Positions 42,193 to 50,992 of a DNA stretch of 64,000 bases are shown here, piece by piece. This DNA is from JBFLVU01 sp964589625 (GTDB lineage: Bacteria > Acidobacteriota > UBA4820 > DSQY01). A model generated the notes under the pieces. That model saw only the letters and a program-made list of their open reading frames with translations, did no database searches and was not told the origin of the DNA. The stretch covers positions 62,001 to 126,000 of the forward strand of contig CAZPSH010000002.1 in the NCBI GenBank assembly GCA_964589625.1, given 5' to 3'. The translations under genes and the position numbers were made by a program. The number at the start of each line of letters is the position of its first letter. The stretch's first letter is position 1.

Positions 42193-43752
42193 ATGACGAC
42201 GATCCCCATCCGACGAGCCCTCGTATCCGTGTCCCGCAAGGACGGGCTCCAGGAGTTCTGCTCTTTTCTGGCCCGGTCCGGGGTGGAGATCCTCTCCACG
42301 GGAGGAACGGCCAAGGCCCTCCGGGAGGCCGGGGTCCCGGTCGTGGACGTGGCCGCGTACACGGGCTCGCCCGAGGTCATGGAGGGCAGGGTCAAGACCC
42401 TCCATCCCCGCGTCCACGGGGGCATCTTGGCGAGGCGCACGGCGGAACACCTGGCCGACCTCGACCGCCTCGGCGGAAAGCCCATCGACCTGGTGGTGGT
42501 GAACCTCTACCCCTTCGAAAGGGTCGTGGCCAGCCCCGGCGCCTCCATCCCCGAGGCGGTGGAAAACATCGACATCGGCGGCCCCTCCATGGTGCGTTCG
42601 GCCGCGAAGAACTTCGAGAACGTGGCCGTGGTGGTGGATCCCTCAGACTACGCCTCGCTGATGAAGGAGATGGAAGCGCAGGGGGGGCTGACCCTATCCA
42701 CCCGCCTGCGTCTCTCGTCCAAGGCCTTCGAGCGGACGGCGCGCTACGACGGGGCCATTTCGAGGTACCTGTCGTCGGTGCGGGCGGAGGGCAAAGACCT
42801 TACCCGGAACGGCGGGACCTTCCCCGACTTCCTACCCCTGTTTTTCCGGAAGGTGCAGGACCTTCGCTATGGGGAGAACCCCCAGCAGGAGGCGGCCTTT
42901 TTCGCCGAGGGCGACCGCTTTCTCCCGGCGTTGCGGCAACACCAGGGCAAGGAACTCTCCTTCAACAACCTCCTCGATCTCAACGGCGCTTGGACCCTGG
43001 CCTGCGAGCTCCCCGCCCCCGCCTGCGCCATCATCAAGCACACGAACCCGTGCGGGGTCGGGCTGGGCGCAGGGCCCCCCGCCGCCTTCGAAAGAGCAAA
43101 GGCAACGGATCCCCTCTCGGCCTTCGGCGGGATCGTGGTCTTCAACGTCCCGTGCGACGCCCTCGCGGCGCAGGCCCTCTCGGACCTCTTCCTCGAGATC
43201 GTGGCGGCCCCCGCGTACGACGCCAAGGCGCTGGAGATCCTGTCGAGGAAGAAGAACCTCCGCGTCATCGAGATGAAGGACCAGGATCCCTTCCCGGGGT
43301 GGGACCTCAAGCGCGTCGCAGGCGGGCTGCTGGTCCAGACCCAGGACCTTCCTGGGGCGGCCGAGGACCGGCGGGTCGGCACCAAGCGGGCGCCCACGGA
43401 GGAGGAGGCCCGGGGCCTCGAACTCATGTGGAAGGTCTGCAAGCACGTCAAAAGCAACGCCATCGTCATCGGCGACGCCGAGGGCACGGTGGGCGTGGGC
43501 GCGGGCCAGATGAGCCGCGTGGACTCGGTGAAGATCGCATGCGCCAAGGCCTACCGGGACCCGAAGGGGTGCGTCGCGGCCTCGGACGCCTTCTTCCCCT
43601 TCCCCGACGGAGTGGAGGAACTCGCCGCGGCCGGAGTGACGGCGGTGATCCAGCCGGGAGGGAGCATCCGGGACAACGAGGTGGTCGAGGCGGCCAACCG
43701 CCTGGGCGTAGCCATGGTCCTCACGGGCACGAGGCACTTTCGCCATGGCTAG
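42193..43752 (+). CDS. purH: bifunctional AICAR transformylase / IMP cyclohydrolase
   Basis: 519 residues from ATG 42193 with GGAGAG upstream. The N-terminal MGS-like cyclohydrolase domain has LVSVSRKDGLQEFCSFLARS, STGGTAKALREAGV and MEGRVKTLHPRVHGGIL. The transformylase domain has LRYGENPQQEAAFF, ELSFNNLLDLNGAW, IIKHTNPCGVG and SNAIVIGDAEGTVGVGAGQM plus the terminal VIQPGGSIRDNEVVEAAN. It performs the last two steps of IMP synthesis. All catalytic stretches are intact and the length is normal. Confidence 0.97.
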   Translation: MTTIPIRRALVSVSRKDGLQEFCSFLARSGVEILSTGGTAKALREAGVPVVDVAAYTGSPEVMEGRVKTLHPRVHGGILARRTAEHLADLDRLGGKPIDLVVVNLYPFERVVASPGASIPEAVENIDIGGPSMVRSAAKNFENVAVVVDPSDYASLMKEMEAQGGLTLSTRLRLSSKAFERTARYDGAISRYLSSVRAEGKDLTRNGGTFPDFLPLFFRKVQDLRYGENPQQEAAFFAEGDRFLPALRQHQGKELSFNNLLDLNGAWTLACELPAPACAIIKHTNPCGVGLGAGPPAAFERAKATDPLSAFGGIVVFNVPCDALAAQALSDLFLEIVAAPAYDAKALEILSRKKNLRVIEMKDQDPFPGWDLKRVAGGLLVQTQDLPGAAEDRRVGTKRAPTEEEARGLELMWKVCKHVKSNAIVIGDAEGTVGVGAGQMSRVDSVKIACAKAYRDPKGCVAASDAFFPFPDGVEELAAAGVTAVIQPGGSIRDNEVVEAANRLGVAMVLTGTRHFRHG

Positions 43753-44449
43753 ACCATCGGCGGTCCCCGCCCTGGTCCTCCTTCTGGCCCTGGCCTCGCA
43801 GGCGGCGCCTCCGCCCCCCCCCTCCGAGGACCGCGCGAAAACCGAGGCCCTTCTGACCACCATGAACACGGTCCAGAAAGGCCTCCAGACCCTGCGCGTC
43901 TCCTTCGTGCAGATCAACCACTTTCGGATGCTCGCCAGGCCGCAGGTGCTCAAGGGAACGCTCATTCTCAAGAAGCCGGATACGGCCCTCTACGCCTACA
44001 CCTCTCCGAGCCGCCTCTCCTTCCTCGTGAAGGACGGCGACCTCTTGATGGTGGACGAAGCCGCCAAGAAGGTGGTGGTCCAGGACATCCGGCGCCACCA
44101 GAACAAGATCATGCGGTACCTCGCGGTGGGCCAGCCCATCGAGGAACTCACTCGGCACTTCCGGGTGAACACCCTCGGCGAGGTCAACGGGTCCATGCAC
44201 CTCGAACTGGTTCCCTTGAAGGTGCGCGTCAAGCGGAAGATCTCCGCCCTCCACTTTTGGGTGGACACGAAGACGGCGCTCCTGGAGGCCTTGGAGATCA
44301 TCGAGCCGGAGGGGGACCGGATCCGCTTCGAATTCTCGGATTGGGACACCAACCCCGTCCTCACGGACGCGGATTTCAAGGTGGAGATCCCCAAGGGCGC
44401 AAAGGTCCAGCGCCAGCTCCTGGATGTGGACCAGCCCTTCGGGAATTAG
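43745..44449 (+). CDS. lolA: LolA-like outer-membrane lipoprotein carrier
   Basis: 234 residues starting 8 bp inside purH. The signal peptide AVPALVLLLALASQAAP is followed by a Pro-rich linker. The LolA pattern is present: LQTLRVSFVQINHFRMLARP, LKGTLILKKPDTALYAYTSP, SFLVKDGDLLMVDEAAKKVV and HFWVDTKTALLEALEIIEPE with RIRFEFSDW. LolA ferries lipoproteins through the periplasm from LolCDE to the outer membrane. This supports a diderm host and fits the lipoproteins seen here. It could also be one of the LolA-like relatives that transport glycolipids. Confidence 0.85.
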   Translation: MARPSAVPALVLLLALASQAAPPPPPSEDRAKTEALLTTMNTVQKGLQTLRVSFVQINHFRMLARPQVLKGTLILKKPDTALYAYTSPSRLSFLVKDGDLLMVDEAAKKVVVQDIRRHQNKIMRYLAVGQPIEELTRHFRVNTLGEVNGSMHLELVPLKVRVKRKISALHFWVDTKTALLEALEIIEPEGDRIRFEFSDWDTNPVLTDADFKVEIPKGAKVQRQLLDVDQPFGN

Positions 44450-44554
44450 CCGCGCGGCCCTCCGGCGGGACCTTCGCGTCCGGCGCCGGCAGGCTCCCGT
44501 TCCGCGGGGCGTCCCGATCCTCCCGCCGGCGGGGGCGGAGGAGGTGAGGCGGCC

Positions 44555-44818
44555 ATGATGGATGGCATCCTTCGCCTGATCCGGGTCATCCTCCGCTCGC
44601 TCTTCATGCTCTTTGAGGGTGTCCCCGCGCTGGATGCCGTGCGAGCCTGGTTCGGAGCCGACCGGGGGAGTGTGGGGGGCGGGTTCCTCCTCCTCGTGGT
44701 GGTGCTGGGCGCCGCGGCCCTGGGGCTCACCCTCTTCCTCGTCCTTTTGCGCTGGCTTGGCAGGAAGGGGCTCGTGGCGGGGGAGGGCCGTTTGCCCCCG
44801 CGGAAGGCTCCGCCGTGA
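44555..44818 (+). CDS. small single-pass membrane protein
   Basis: 87 residues, with GGAGGTGAGG just upstream of ATG 44555. An amphipathic N-terminus (ILRLIRVILRSLFMLFEGV) precedes a Gly-rich turn and one TM helix (GGFLLLVVVLGAAALGLTLF), then a short Arg/Pro-rich cytoplasmic tail. No family is recognised. Its stop overlaps the rlpA start, implying coupled synthesis with an envelope protein. Confidence 0.7.
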   Translation: MMDGILRLIRVILRSLFMLFEGVPALDAVRAWFGADRGSVGGGFLLLVVVLGAAALGLTLFLVLLRWLGRKGLVAGEGRLPPRKAPP

Positions 44819-45528
44819 CCGGGGCCTGGAGAGGGTGGCGTACGGCCGCTACGGCGACCCTGGTCCTTCTCGCCACGGCGTGGGCCTGCGGTGGGGGAAG
44901 GCGCTCCAGGGGGCCGGAGTCGGTTCCCCGGCGGGACCGAGTCCAGGAAGGTGTGGCCTCGTGGTATGGGAGAGACTTCCACGGCAGGCCCACGGCCTCG
45001 GGCGAGACCTACGACATGAACGGACTCTCGGCGGCTCACCGGACCCTCCCCTTGGGGACCCGGGCGCGCGTGAAAAACCTGGAGAACGGGCGCGAAGTGG
45101 AACTGAAAATCAACGACCGCGGTCCCTTCGTGCGGGGCCGCGTCCTGGACTGCTCCTACGGGGCCGCCAAAGCGCTCGGTTTCGTGGGGCAGGGGCTCGC
45201 CCGCGTCCGGATCGAGGTCCTCGAGCGGGGGCGGGGGCGTCCCCGCGGCCTCCCGCCATCCGGGGAGATCCTGCCGGGCGCAGGGGGGCCGCCCGGAACC
45301 GTGCTGGACGGCTCCTTCACGGTTCAGGTGGGGGCCTTTCTGAATCCGGACAACGCGGTCCGGCTCCGCGGTCGGCTCGCCGGAAGCCACCCGGACGCCT
45401 ACGTGATCCGATTCCGCGACTTCTACCGGGTCAGGGTGGGGCACCTCCGTACGGAGGAGGCGGCGGAGGCCCTCCTCGGGAGGTTGGCGGAGTCCGGCCT
45501 CGAAGGGTTCGTCACTCGCAACGAATGA
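44815..45528 (+). CDS. rlpA: RlpA-type septal lytic transglycosylase with SPOR domain
   Basis: 237 residues from GTG 44815 (GTGA overlap). An N-terminal export signal ends at a Cys (TATLVLLATAWACGGG), a weak lipobox. The double-psi beta-barrel domain is diagnostic: GVASWYGRDFHGRPTASGE, MNGLSAAHRTLPLGTRARV and VKINDRGPFV-like (ELKINDRGPFVRGR) with the catalytic Asp/Glu region. The C-terminal SPOR domain (GSFTVQVGAFLNPDNAVRLR, FYRVRVGHL) targets denuded glycan at division septa. It cleaves stripped peptidoglycan. Confidence 0.92.
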   Translation: MTGAWRGWRTAATATLVLLATAWACGGGRRSRGPESVPRRDRVQEGVASWYGRDFHGRPTASGETYDMNGLSAAHRTLPLGTRARVKNLENGREVELKINDRGPFVRGRVLDCSYGAAKALGFVGQGLARVRIEVLERGRGRPRGLPPSGEILPGAGGPPGTVLDGSFTVQVGAFLNPDNAVRLRGRLAGSHPDAYVIRFRDFYRVRVGHLRTEEAAEALLGRLAESGLEGFVTRNE

Positions 45529-45573
45529 AGGCGTCTTCGCCGGAGGACGGGGCGGGGCGCCCCGCCCGCCGTG

Positions 45574-45966
45574 TCACTCCCCCGGCAGGAACGTGAGCCA
45601 GAGCGTGCGGTGGCGCGGCCCGTCGAACTCGAAGAGGAACAACCCCTGCCACCGGCCCAGAAGAAGGTTGCCCTGGCGCACGGGGATGAGGACCTGGCAC
45701 CCCGCCACGAGGGCCTTGATATGGGCGTCGGCGTTTCCCTCCGCGTGGCCGTACGGGGCGTCCGGGGGCACGCGCTCCTCGAACCACTTGAGGACATCGC
45801 CCGCCACCGTCGGGTCGGACCTCTCGTTCACACCCACCCCGCAGGTGGTATGCGGACAGTACGCCAGAACGGCCCCCGTACCCCCCCACTGCCTGCAGGC
45901 CTGCTGAACGTTGCGGGTCACGTCCACGGCCTCGCAACGCTTCTGCGAGACGACCTGGATCTCCAT
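45574..45966 (-). CDS. YjbQ-family protein (UPF0047)
   Basis: 130 residues, the exact family length. YCPHTTCGVGVNERSDPTVAGD and YGHAEGNADAHIKAL are the conserved metal-binding His/Asn/Asp motifs, and GRWQGLFLFEFDGPRHRTLW closes the domain. Members show weak thiamine-phosphate synthase activity when overproduced; the native role is unknown. It is convergent with rlpA (45-bp gap) and divergent from lpxH. Confidence 0.92.
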   Translation of the reverse strand: MEIQVVSQKRCEAVDVTRNVQQACRQWGGTGAVLAYCPHTTCGVGVNERSDPTVAGDVLKWFEERVPPDAPYGHAEGNADAHIKALVAGCQVLIPVRQGNLLLGRWQGLFLFEFDGPRHRTLWLTFLPGE

Positions 45967-45987
45967 CGTCTTCCTTCCTCCACCCCA

Positions 45988-46016
45988 AGCATAGTGCCGG
46001 CGAGGCCGCCGGGCAA
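45988..46016 (-). promoter_or_regulatory. promoter of the yjbQ-like gene
   Basis: On the - strand TTGCCC (46011-46016), a 17-bp spacer and TATGCT (45988-45993), about 22 bp before the start codon. Confidence 0.45.
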
Positions 46017-46077
46017 GGCGGACCTCGTTGCCGGGGCGGAGGCGGAGTGGTAGCCTGGGGGCGAAGGAGACGCGCCC

Positions 46078-46803
46078 TTGGTGGAGGCCCCCGCCGACAT
46101 CGCCTGGTGTGCCGCCGATCCGCATTTCGCCCCCGACGATCCGGCCATCCCCCTCTTTCTCCGGTGGGTGGGGGCCTTCATCGAGTCGGAGGCGGAGAAC
46201 CTCGTCCTCCTCGGCGACCTCTTCCAGATCTGGGTGGGGGACGGACGGAGTCTTTCCGCCAGCCAGACGGCGGTCCTCGACGCGGCGACCCGCGCCGCGC
46301 GCGGGGGTCGGAGGGTCGTGTACCTGGCCGGGAACCGGGATTACTTCGTGGAGTCCGAGGCCGTCCGGCGGGGGATCCTGGCGCCGGAGCGATGGGACCT
46401 TGCGGCCGGGCCCGTCCGCCTGCGCTTCGAGCACGGCGACCTCATCAACACCTCCGACCGCCCCTACCTCGGGTGGCGGGAATTCTCCCGGTCGGGCGCC
46501 GTGCGGGCCCTCGTGGGCTCCCTGCCGCCCCGTTGGAGCGAGGCGCTCGCGCGTGTTCTGGAGAAGAGGCTCTCGGACACCAACCGGGCCTACAAAGCCT
46601 ACCGGCCGGGGAAGGAGCTCCGCACCTGGGCGGAGGGACTGGCCGGGGAGGGAATCGAAGGCGCGGTCCTGGGCCATTTCCACCGCGACGCCGAGGAGGT
46701 CGTGGCGGGGGTTCGCGTGCGCTTCGTCCCGCAATTCCGGGAGGAAGGCTACCACCTTCGCGTGGACGCAAGGGGTTGTTTTCGGCTACTTCCCTTCCGG
46801 TGA
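46078..46803 (+). CDS. lpxH: LpxH-like UDP-2,3-diacylglucosamine hydrolase
   Basis: 241 residues from TTG 46078 with AAGGAGA 7 nt upstream (GTG 46081 is alternative). Calcineurin-like phosphoesterase metal motifs occur in LpxH order: AADPHFAPDD, LVLLGDLFQIWVGDGRS, YLAGNRDYFVESEAV, FEHGDLIN and GAVLGHFHRDAEEV. GNRD(Y/F) is the LpxH form of the GNHD motif. It would hydrolyse UDP-2,3-diacyl-GlcN to lipid X on the cytoplasmic membrane face, consistent with the heptosyltransferase further along. The 3' end overlaps the convergent trmH gene by 18 bp. Confidence 0.82.
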   Translation: MVEAPADIAWCAADPHFAPDDPAIPLFLRWVGAFIESEAENLVLLGDLFQIWVGDGRSLSASQTAVLDAATRAARGGRRVVYLAGNRDYFVESEAVRRGILAPERWDLAAGPVRLRFEHGDLINTSDRPYLGWREFSRSGAVRALVGSLPPRWSEALARVLEKRLSDTNRAYKAYRPGKELRTWAEGLAGEGIEGAVLGHFHRDAEEVVAGVRVRFVPQFREEGYHLRVDARGCFRLLPFR

Positions 46804-47538
46804 GGCCTCCCCGCGCGGCCCAAGGTGGCGGAGGATTCCCTCCGCGTTGGGGACGCTGGCCCGGATCCACCGGTCCCTCAAGGAGGCGGCCGTCTCCTCG
46901 GGAAGAGCGACCCGCAGGGCTCTCTTGCCCGAGAGGGACCACAGGAAGATTCCGGCGGCCACGGAGACGTTGAGGCTCCGAACGAAGCCCCTCAGGGGCA
47001 GGGTGAGCCTGGCGTCCGCTCGGGACTCCCAAAAAGGCGCGGCCCCCTCGCGCTCGTTGCCCAGGACCAGGGCCACGGGGCCCGGTGGGTCGTAGGCCTC
47101 CGGAGACAGTCCTGCCCCCTCGGGGCTCGTGAGCGCCACCGTGAAGCCCCGCGCGCGCAAGTCCCCCAGGAGGATCTCCGGGTCGGGCCACCGCCGGACC
47201 GTGAGCCACCGTTCGGCCCCGAGGGCCACCTGGGGGTTCGTCGTCTCGGGCCAGGACTCGGAGAGGTGGATCTCCTGGAGCCCGAAGGCCTCGGCGGTCC
47301 GCAGGATGGCCGAGAGATTGTGGGGATCGTAGAGGCGGTCGAGGACCAGGACGATTCCCGAGGTCCGGTCCCTCAACACCTGGTTCAAGCGCTCCACGCG
47401 GGCCTCTGTGGCGAAGGGCGCGAGCCGGTCCCACGCCCCCGAGGCGCCGCTGCGGAACTCCCCCCGTCCCGTCCGGAGCCGGACCTGTCCGGGCCTTGGG
47501 CTCCCGCCGCGGGATCCGGGAACTCGGCCCCCCGACAT
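46786..47538 (-). CDS. trmH: TrmH-family tRNA (guanosine-2'-O-)-methyltransferase
   Basis: 250 residues with an Arg/Gly-rich N-terminus. The SpoU/SPOUT motifs are clear: RLYDPHNLSAILRTAEAFGL (motif 1, catalytic Arg), VALVLGNEREGAAP (motif 2) and LPLRGFVRSLNVSVAAGIFL (motif 3), forming the knotted SAM site. The C-terminal helix (SLRDRWIRASVPNAEGILRH) resembles TrmH, which methylates G18 of tRNA. A 23S rRNA target as in RlmB is less likely given the missing L30e-like N-terminal domain. Confidence 0.88.
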   Translation of the reverse strand: MSGGRVPGSRGGSPRPGQVRLRTGRGEFRSGASGAWDRLAPFATEARVERLNQVLRDRTSGIVLVLDRLYDPHNLSAILRTAEAFGLQEIHLSESWPETTNPQVALGAERWLTVRRWPDPEILLGDLRARGFTVALTSPEGAGLSPEAYDPPGPVALVLGNEREGAAPFWESRADARLTLPLRGFVRSLNVSVAAGIFLWSLSGKRALRVALPEETAASLRDRWIRASVPNAEGILRHLGPRGEASPEGK

Positions 47539-47539
47539 C

Positions 47540-47980
47540 TCAGATGTCGGGCTCGGTCTCCACCGTGAGGTAGAAGACCTGGGCCGTGGAGAGCTGGCTG
47601 TTCACGTAGTCGAAGGCCACGAAAAAGGACTCGGTCTCGGAGGGCTTGGTCGAACCGAGCTTGCTCCCCGTGGTTCCGCACCCCACGAGGTTCCCGCTCG
47701 CGTCGAAGAGGGCCACGGCGATGTGGACGCGGAGCCTCTGGGTCCCGTAGTTCTTGACGTTGACGGTGGCCATGTTGCGGCCCTTGACGTTGAGCTTTCG
47801 CGGCCCCACGTAGGAGGGGAACTGGAAGATTACGTCCTGGACCTCCAGGTCGCCCGCCTTCATGTCCAGCCGGATCCACCTCTCCTGGGCGAAATCGTAG
47901 CGCTTGCAGGCGAATTCGGACCGGAAGGGCAGGGCCAGGAGGAGAAAAGCAAGCGCGATCCACGTCTCACGTCGTCTCAT
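47540..47980 (-). CDS. small exported protein of unknown function (FxLYD-like fold possible)
   Basis: 146 residues from ATG 47980. A signal peptide (WIALAFLLLALPFRSEFAC) is followed by a beta-rich domain: LEVQDVIFQFPSYVGPRKLN, ATVNVKNYGTQRLRVHIAVA and FDASGNLVGCGTTGS. The pattern of NVKN..(T)..V.V.V.LFD..G recalls FxLYD/DUF3426-like domains. Two Cys could form a disulfide. It overlaps the membrane protein gene upstream by 14 bp. Confidence 0.72.
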   Translation of the reverse strand: MRRRETWIALAFLLLALPFRSEFACKRYDFAQERWIRLDMKAGDLEVQDVIFQFPSYVGPRKLNVKGRNMATVNVKNYGTQRLRVHIAVALFDASGNLVGCGTTGSKLGSTKPSETESFFVAFDYVNSQLSTAQVFYLTVETEPDI

Positions 47981-48470
47981 GGGGGACTCCTTCGTCAAAG
48001 GTCTCTTCCCATCGCGAAAGGAGCCGATCCCAGTGGGACCGCTCCGGGGTGAGGGCCAAGGAAACGAGAACCTGCCAGATGCACAGGAGGATGGGCTTCC
48101 AGGGGGGATGGGCGCCGAGCACGGCGGCGGTGACCGCCGCCAGCCCCAGGCTCTCCGCGGATCCGAGCAGGAACAGGAGTGTGAGGAAGATGTGGCGGAC
48201 CATGGAGCCCAGGTCGGAAAGGCCCCGCGCGCGCAAGGTCCGCGGACGGAAGGCGATCCACCGACCCAGAAGGACGGCCCCTGCCGCGAAGGCGCCGTAG
48301 GCGAGCGCCGCGTCCGCCAGCCAGGGGACACGTGCGGGCGAGCGCGACGAGAGGGCCGCGGCGGCGGCGCCATAGAGGACGGCAGAGGCGACGGCGATCC
48401 AAAAGGCCCAGCGGTAGGCCCGCATCCTCCGGAACAGGTCCAGAAGCTCAGTTTCTTTCATGGGGCGCAC
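47967..48470 (-). CDS. four-helix integral membrane protein of unknown function
   Basis: 167 residues from GTG 48470, chosen because AAGGAGGAG lies 9 nt upstream; an ATG at 48461 is alternative. Four hydrophobic segments are evident (WAFWIAVASAVLYGAAAAAL, ALAYGAFAAGAVLLGRWIAF, IFLTLLFLLGSAESLGLAAV, ILLCIWQVLVSLALTP) with Arg-rich loops. No family is recognised. It overlaps ttcA upstream by 23 bp and the exported-protein gene downstream. Confidence 0.72.
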   Translation of the reverse strand: MRPMKETELLDLFRRMRAYRWAFWIAVASAVLYGAAAAALSSRSPARVPWLADAALAYGAFAAGAVLLGRWIAFRPRTLRARGLSDLGSMVRHIFLTLLFLLGSAESLGLAAVTAAVLGAHPPWKPILLCIWQVLVSLALTPERSHWDRLLSRWEETFDEGVPHETT

Positions 48471-49257
48471 GGCGGCGCTCCTCCTTCTCGAAATCGTACA
48501 GCGTCCGGTCCATGAGAAATCGAGCCTCCACGCGGCCGAGGGCGGAAAGGACGGAGCGCCTGACCTGAGGGTACCGCTCGGCTACGTCCTGCACGAGGGT
48601 TTTCATGCGCGCGCGCTCCTGGTCCTGCTTCCCGCACAGCCAGCAGCCGCAGTCGATGATCGGGAACCCGGACTCGGCCGCGTAGTCGGCCAGCATGGAC
48701 TCGGTGACGTAGAGGAGGGGGCGGATCACGGTGGTCCGGCCGTTCTCCGCCAGAAGCTTCGGCGGCATGGAGCGGAGGGACCCCTCGAAGAAGAGGTTCA
48801 TGAGGAGGGTCTCGGCGGCATCGTCCAGATGGTGCCCGAGGGCCAGCTTGTTGCACCCGAGCGCCAGGGCGGCCCCGTAGAGGGCTCCCCGCCGCAGGCG
48901 CGCGCAGAGGGAGCAGTAGGGCGAGCCCGGACGTCGCTTCTCCTCCACGATCCGGGTGATATCGGTGCGCTCCAGGTGAAAGGGGATCTCGTCCCTCCGG
49001 AGGTAGTCCTCGAGGAGTTCGGATTGGAAAAACTCGCTCCCGTTGTGGACCGTGACCGCCGTGATCTCGAATCGAATGGGCGAACGCTTCCTCAAGAGGT
49101 GGAGGAGCTTCAGGAGACCGAAGGAGTCCTTCCCCCCGGAGAGGGCCACCGCCAGGCGGTCCCCTTCCCGGATCAGGCCGAAGTCCCCCACCGCCTTGCC
49201 CACCCGGTGAAGGAGGATGCGTTCGAGTTTCACTCCGGTGGCCGGGATTCCTGCCAT
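48448..49257 (-). CDS. ttcA: TtcA-like tRNA 2-thiolation protein
   Basis: 269 residues. The PP-loop LAVALSGGKDSFGLLKLLHL binds ATP; GSPYCSLCARLRRGALY supplies the CxxC that, with a third Cys in the CGCWLCGKQ stretch, holds the iron-sulfur cluster; LALGHHLDDAAETLLMNLFF is the TtcA-specific motif. In E. coli TtcA makes 2-thiocytidine at tRNA position 32. The extra CGCWLCG Cys residues are characteristic of the TtcA/TtuA group, and TtuA (s2T54) cannot be fully excluded. It heads a three-gene overlapping run. Confidence 0.9.
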   Translation of the reverse strand: MAGIPATGVKLERILLHRVGKAVGDFGLIREGDRLAVALSGGKDSFGLLKLLHLLRKRSPIRFEITAVTVHNGSEFFQSELLEDYLRRDEIPFHLERTDITRIVEEKRRPGSPYCSLCARLRRGALYGAALALGCNKLALGHHLDDAAETLLMNLFFEGSLRSMPPKLLAENGRTTVIRPLLYVTESMLADYAAESGFPIIDCGCWLCGKQDQERARMKTLVQDVAERYPQVRRSVLSALGRVEARFLMDRTLYDFEKEERRRAPHERN

Positions 49258-49445
49258 GGCCTCACTGTATCACCCCAGATTCCGCCATGGGAAGGTCGCG
49301 CCGGCGGCGTCGGACCATCTGCTTTGTCAGGCTTCGCGTGCGGACATGCTCCACGTGCGCACGTACGAGTCGGTGTCCGCCCGCTCGTCTTTCGCGCATC
49401 TGGCTGGGCGGCGCCGGGACGCCGCCATCCGCCTGCGGCGGGCGC

Positions 49446-50825
49446 TCACTCCGACGGGCTCCGGGAGGAATCCCCGGATCGCCCCTTGCGGGGGCGGTGA
49501 ACGGCAGGGTCGAGCCCCAGTTCGGAGAGACGCTCGTAGAGCCGGGAGCGGCTCAGATGAAGGAGGCGCGCCGCCGCCGCCACGTTCCCCCGGGCCTTCT
49601 CCAGGGCGTCTGAAATGGCCCGGGACTCGGCGTTCTGGCGCACCCCCTCCAGGGACCCGGGAGGCGATCCGACCCGCCCCTGGCGCACCTCGGGAGGCAG
49701 GTGGCCGGGCTCGGGGAGGCCCGGGCCCGAAAGAAGGGCGGCCCGCTCCACGGCCCACCGGAGCTCCCGCACGTTCCCCGGCCAGGAGTACTCCTTCAGC
49801 GCCTTCAAGAAGGCCGAAGGGAGAGGCGACGCCGGCCATCCCTGGCGCAGGCGCGCCTCGTCGAGGAAATGCTGGGCGAGAAGGGGCAGGTCCTCCGGCC
49901 GCTCCCTCAAAGGAGGGACGCGGAGGGGGAGGCCGGCGATCCGGTAGAGGAGGTCCTCCCGGAAGGCCCCGTCCCGAGCGCGGGTCCGTAGGTCCCGGTG
50001 GGTGGCGGCCAGCACCCGGACCCGCACCGCGACGGGCCGATCGGCCCCCACCGGCTCAACGGTTCCGTCCTCGATGGACCGCAGAAGCTTGGCCTGGAGG
50101 GGAAGGGGAAGGTCTCCCACCTCGTCCAGGAAGAGGATCCCCCCGTCGGCGGTCTGGAACTTCCCCTTCCGGGGCGCGTCGGCGCCGGTGAAGGCGCCCT
50201 TGATGTGGCCGAAGAGTTCGGACTCGGCGAGGCTCTCGGGAAGGGCGGCGCAGTTGAGGGCCACGAAGGGACCCAGGGACTGGGGGCTCCGGGCGTGGAT
50301 CCATCGGGCGAGCACCTCCTTGCCCGAGCCCGTCTCGCCCTGGATCAACAGGGGGGCGGGAGAGGCGGCCAGCCTCCGGGCTTCCTCGAGCACGGCGCCC
50401 ATGGCGGGAGAGGCCGTCAGGAAAACTCCGGGCTGGGATTCGGAGGCCTTCCGCTGGAGAGCCGACTGGCGGGCGGCGTTCCGCACCGTGATGAGGAGGC
50501 GCTCGCGGTCCAGGGGTTTCTGGAGGAAGTCGAAGGCGCCGGAGCGGACGGCGGCCACCGCGGCGGGAATCGTGCCGTGGCCGGAGATCATCACGACGGA
50601 GGTGGAAAGGGCCTGGTTTCGGGCGGCCTCGAGAACGGCCGTGCCCTCGCGATCGGGGAGCCGGAGGTCCACGAGGGCCACGTCGGGAGGGGGTTCCCGC
50701 TGGAGGGCGGAGATCGCCGCCGCGGCGCCGGACGCCTCCCGGACGGCGTACCCCTGCCGCTCGAGAATTTCCCTCAGGGCGTCCCGGATGGCGGCTTCAT
50801 CGTCGACGATGAGAACGGTAGGCAT
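49446..50825 (-). CDS. orphan NtrC-type sigma54 response regulator
   Basis: 459 residues. Receiver: VLIVDDEAAIRDALREILER, Asp in VALVDLRLPD, Lys in FLQKPLDRE. AAA+ domain: GETGSGKEVLARWIHA, intact GAFTGA, GGILFLDEVGDL, YSWPGNVRELRW. C-terminal Fis-like HTH: GNVAAAARLLHLSRSRLYER. It phosphorylates via an unknown kinase, since no histidine kinase gene adjoins it (unlike PilS/PilR here). It diverges from the ferredoxin gene across a 167-bp region; whether it acts there is unknown, and I found no -24/-12 element in that gap. Confidence 0.9.
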   Translation of the reverse strand: MPTVLIVDDEAAIRDALREILERQGYAVREASGAAAAISALQREPPPDVALVDLRLPDREGTAVLEAARNQALSTSVVMISGHGTIPAAVAAVRSGAFDFLQKPLDRERLLITVRNAARQSALQRKASESQPGVFLTASPAMGAVLEEARRLAASPAPLLIQGETGSGKEVLARWIHARSPQSLGPFVALNCAALPESLAESELFGHIKGAFTGADAPRKGKFQTADGGILFLDEVGDLPLPLQAKLLRSIEDGTVEPVGADRPVAVRVRVLAATHRDLRTRARDGAFREDLLYRIAGLPLRVPPLRERPEDLPLLAQHFLDEARLRQGWPASPLPSAFLKALKEYSWPGNVRELRWAVERAALLSGPGLPEPGHLPPEVRQGRVGSPPGSLEGVRQNAESRAISDALEKARGNVAAAARLLHLSRSRLYERLSELGLDPAVHRPRKGRSGDSSRSPSE

Positions 50826-50907
50826 GGCCCCAGGGTACCCCAAGGCCGCGAATCGCGGAAGCGAGGGGGTCCCCGATCCCGAGAGTGAAATGGGACGGTG
50901 CATTGTC

Positions 50908-50936
50908 TTGACTTCCGTGGCTTCGAAGGGTATATT
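50908..50936 (+). promoter_or_regulatory. ferredoxin promoter
   Basis: TTGACT (50908-50913), a 17-bp spacer and TATATT (50931-50936); the AT-rich -10 stands out in the GC-rich context. About 50 nt of leader precede ATG 50993. Confidence 0.75.
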
Positions 50937-50992
50937 CCCCTCTTTTGGAAGTGGGGGGGTGCCCCAGTTCGTGATCCCGGAGGTTCAGAACG

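Noticed and set aside
49258..49445. Small gene between ttcA and the orphan response regulator
   Set aside because: 188 bp with only short Arg/Ala-rich frames and no ribosome-binding site.
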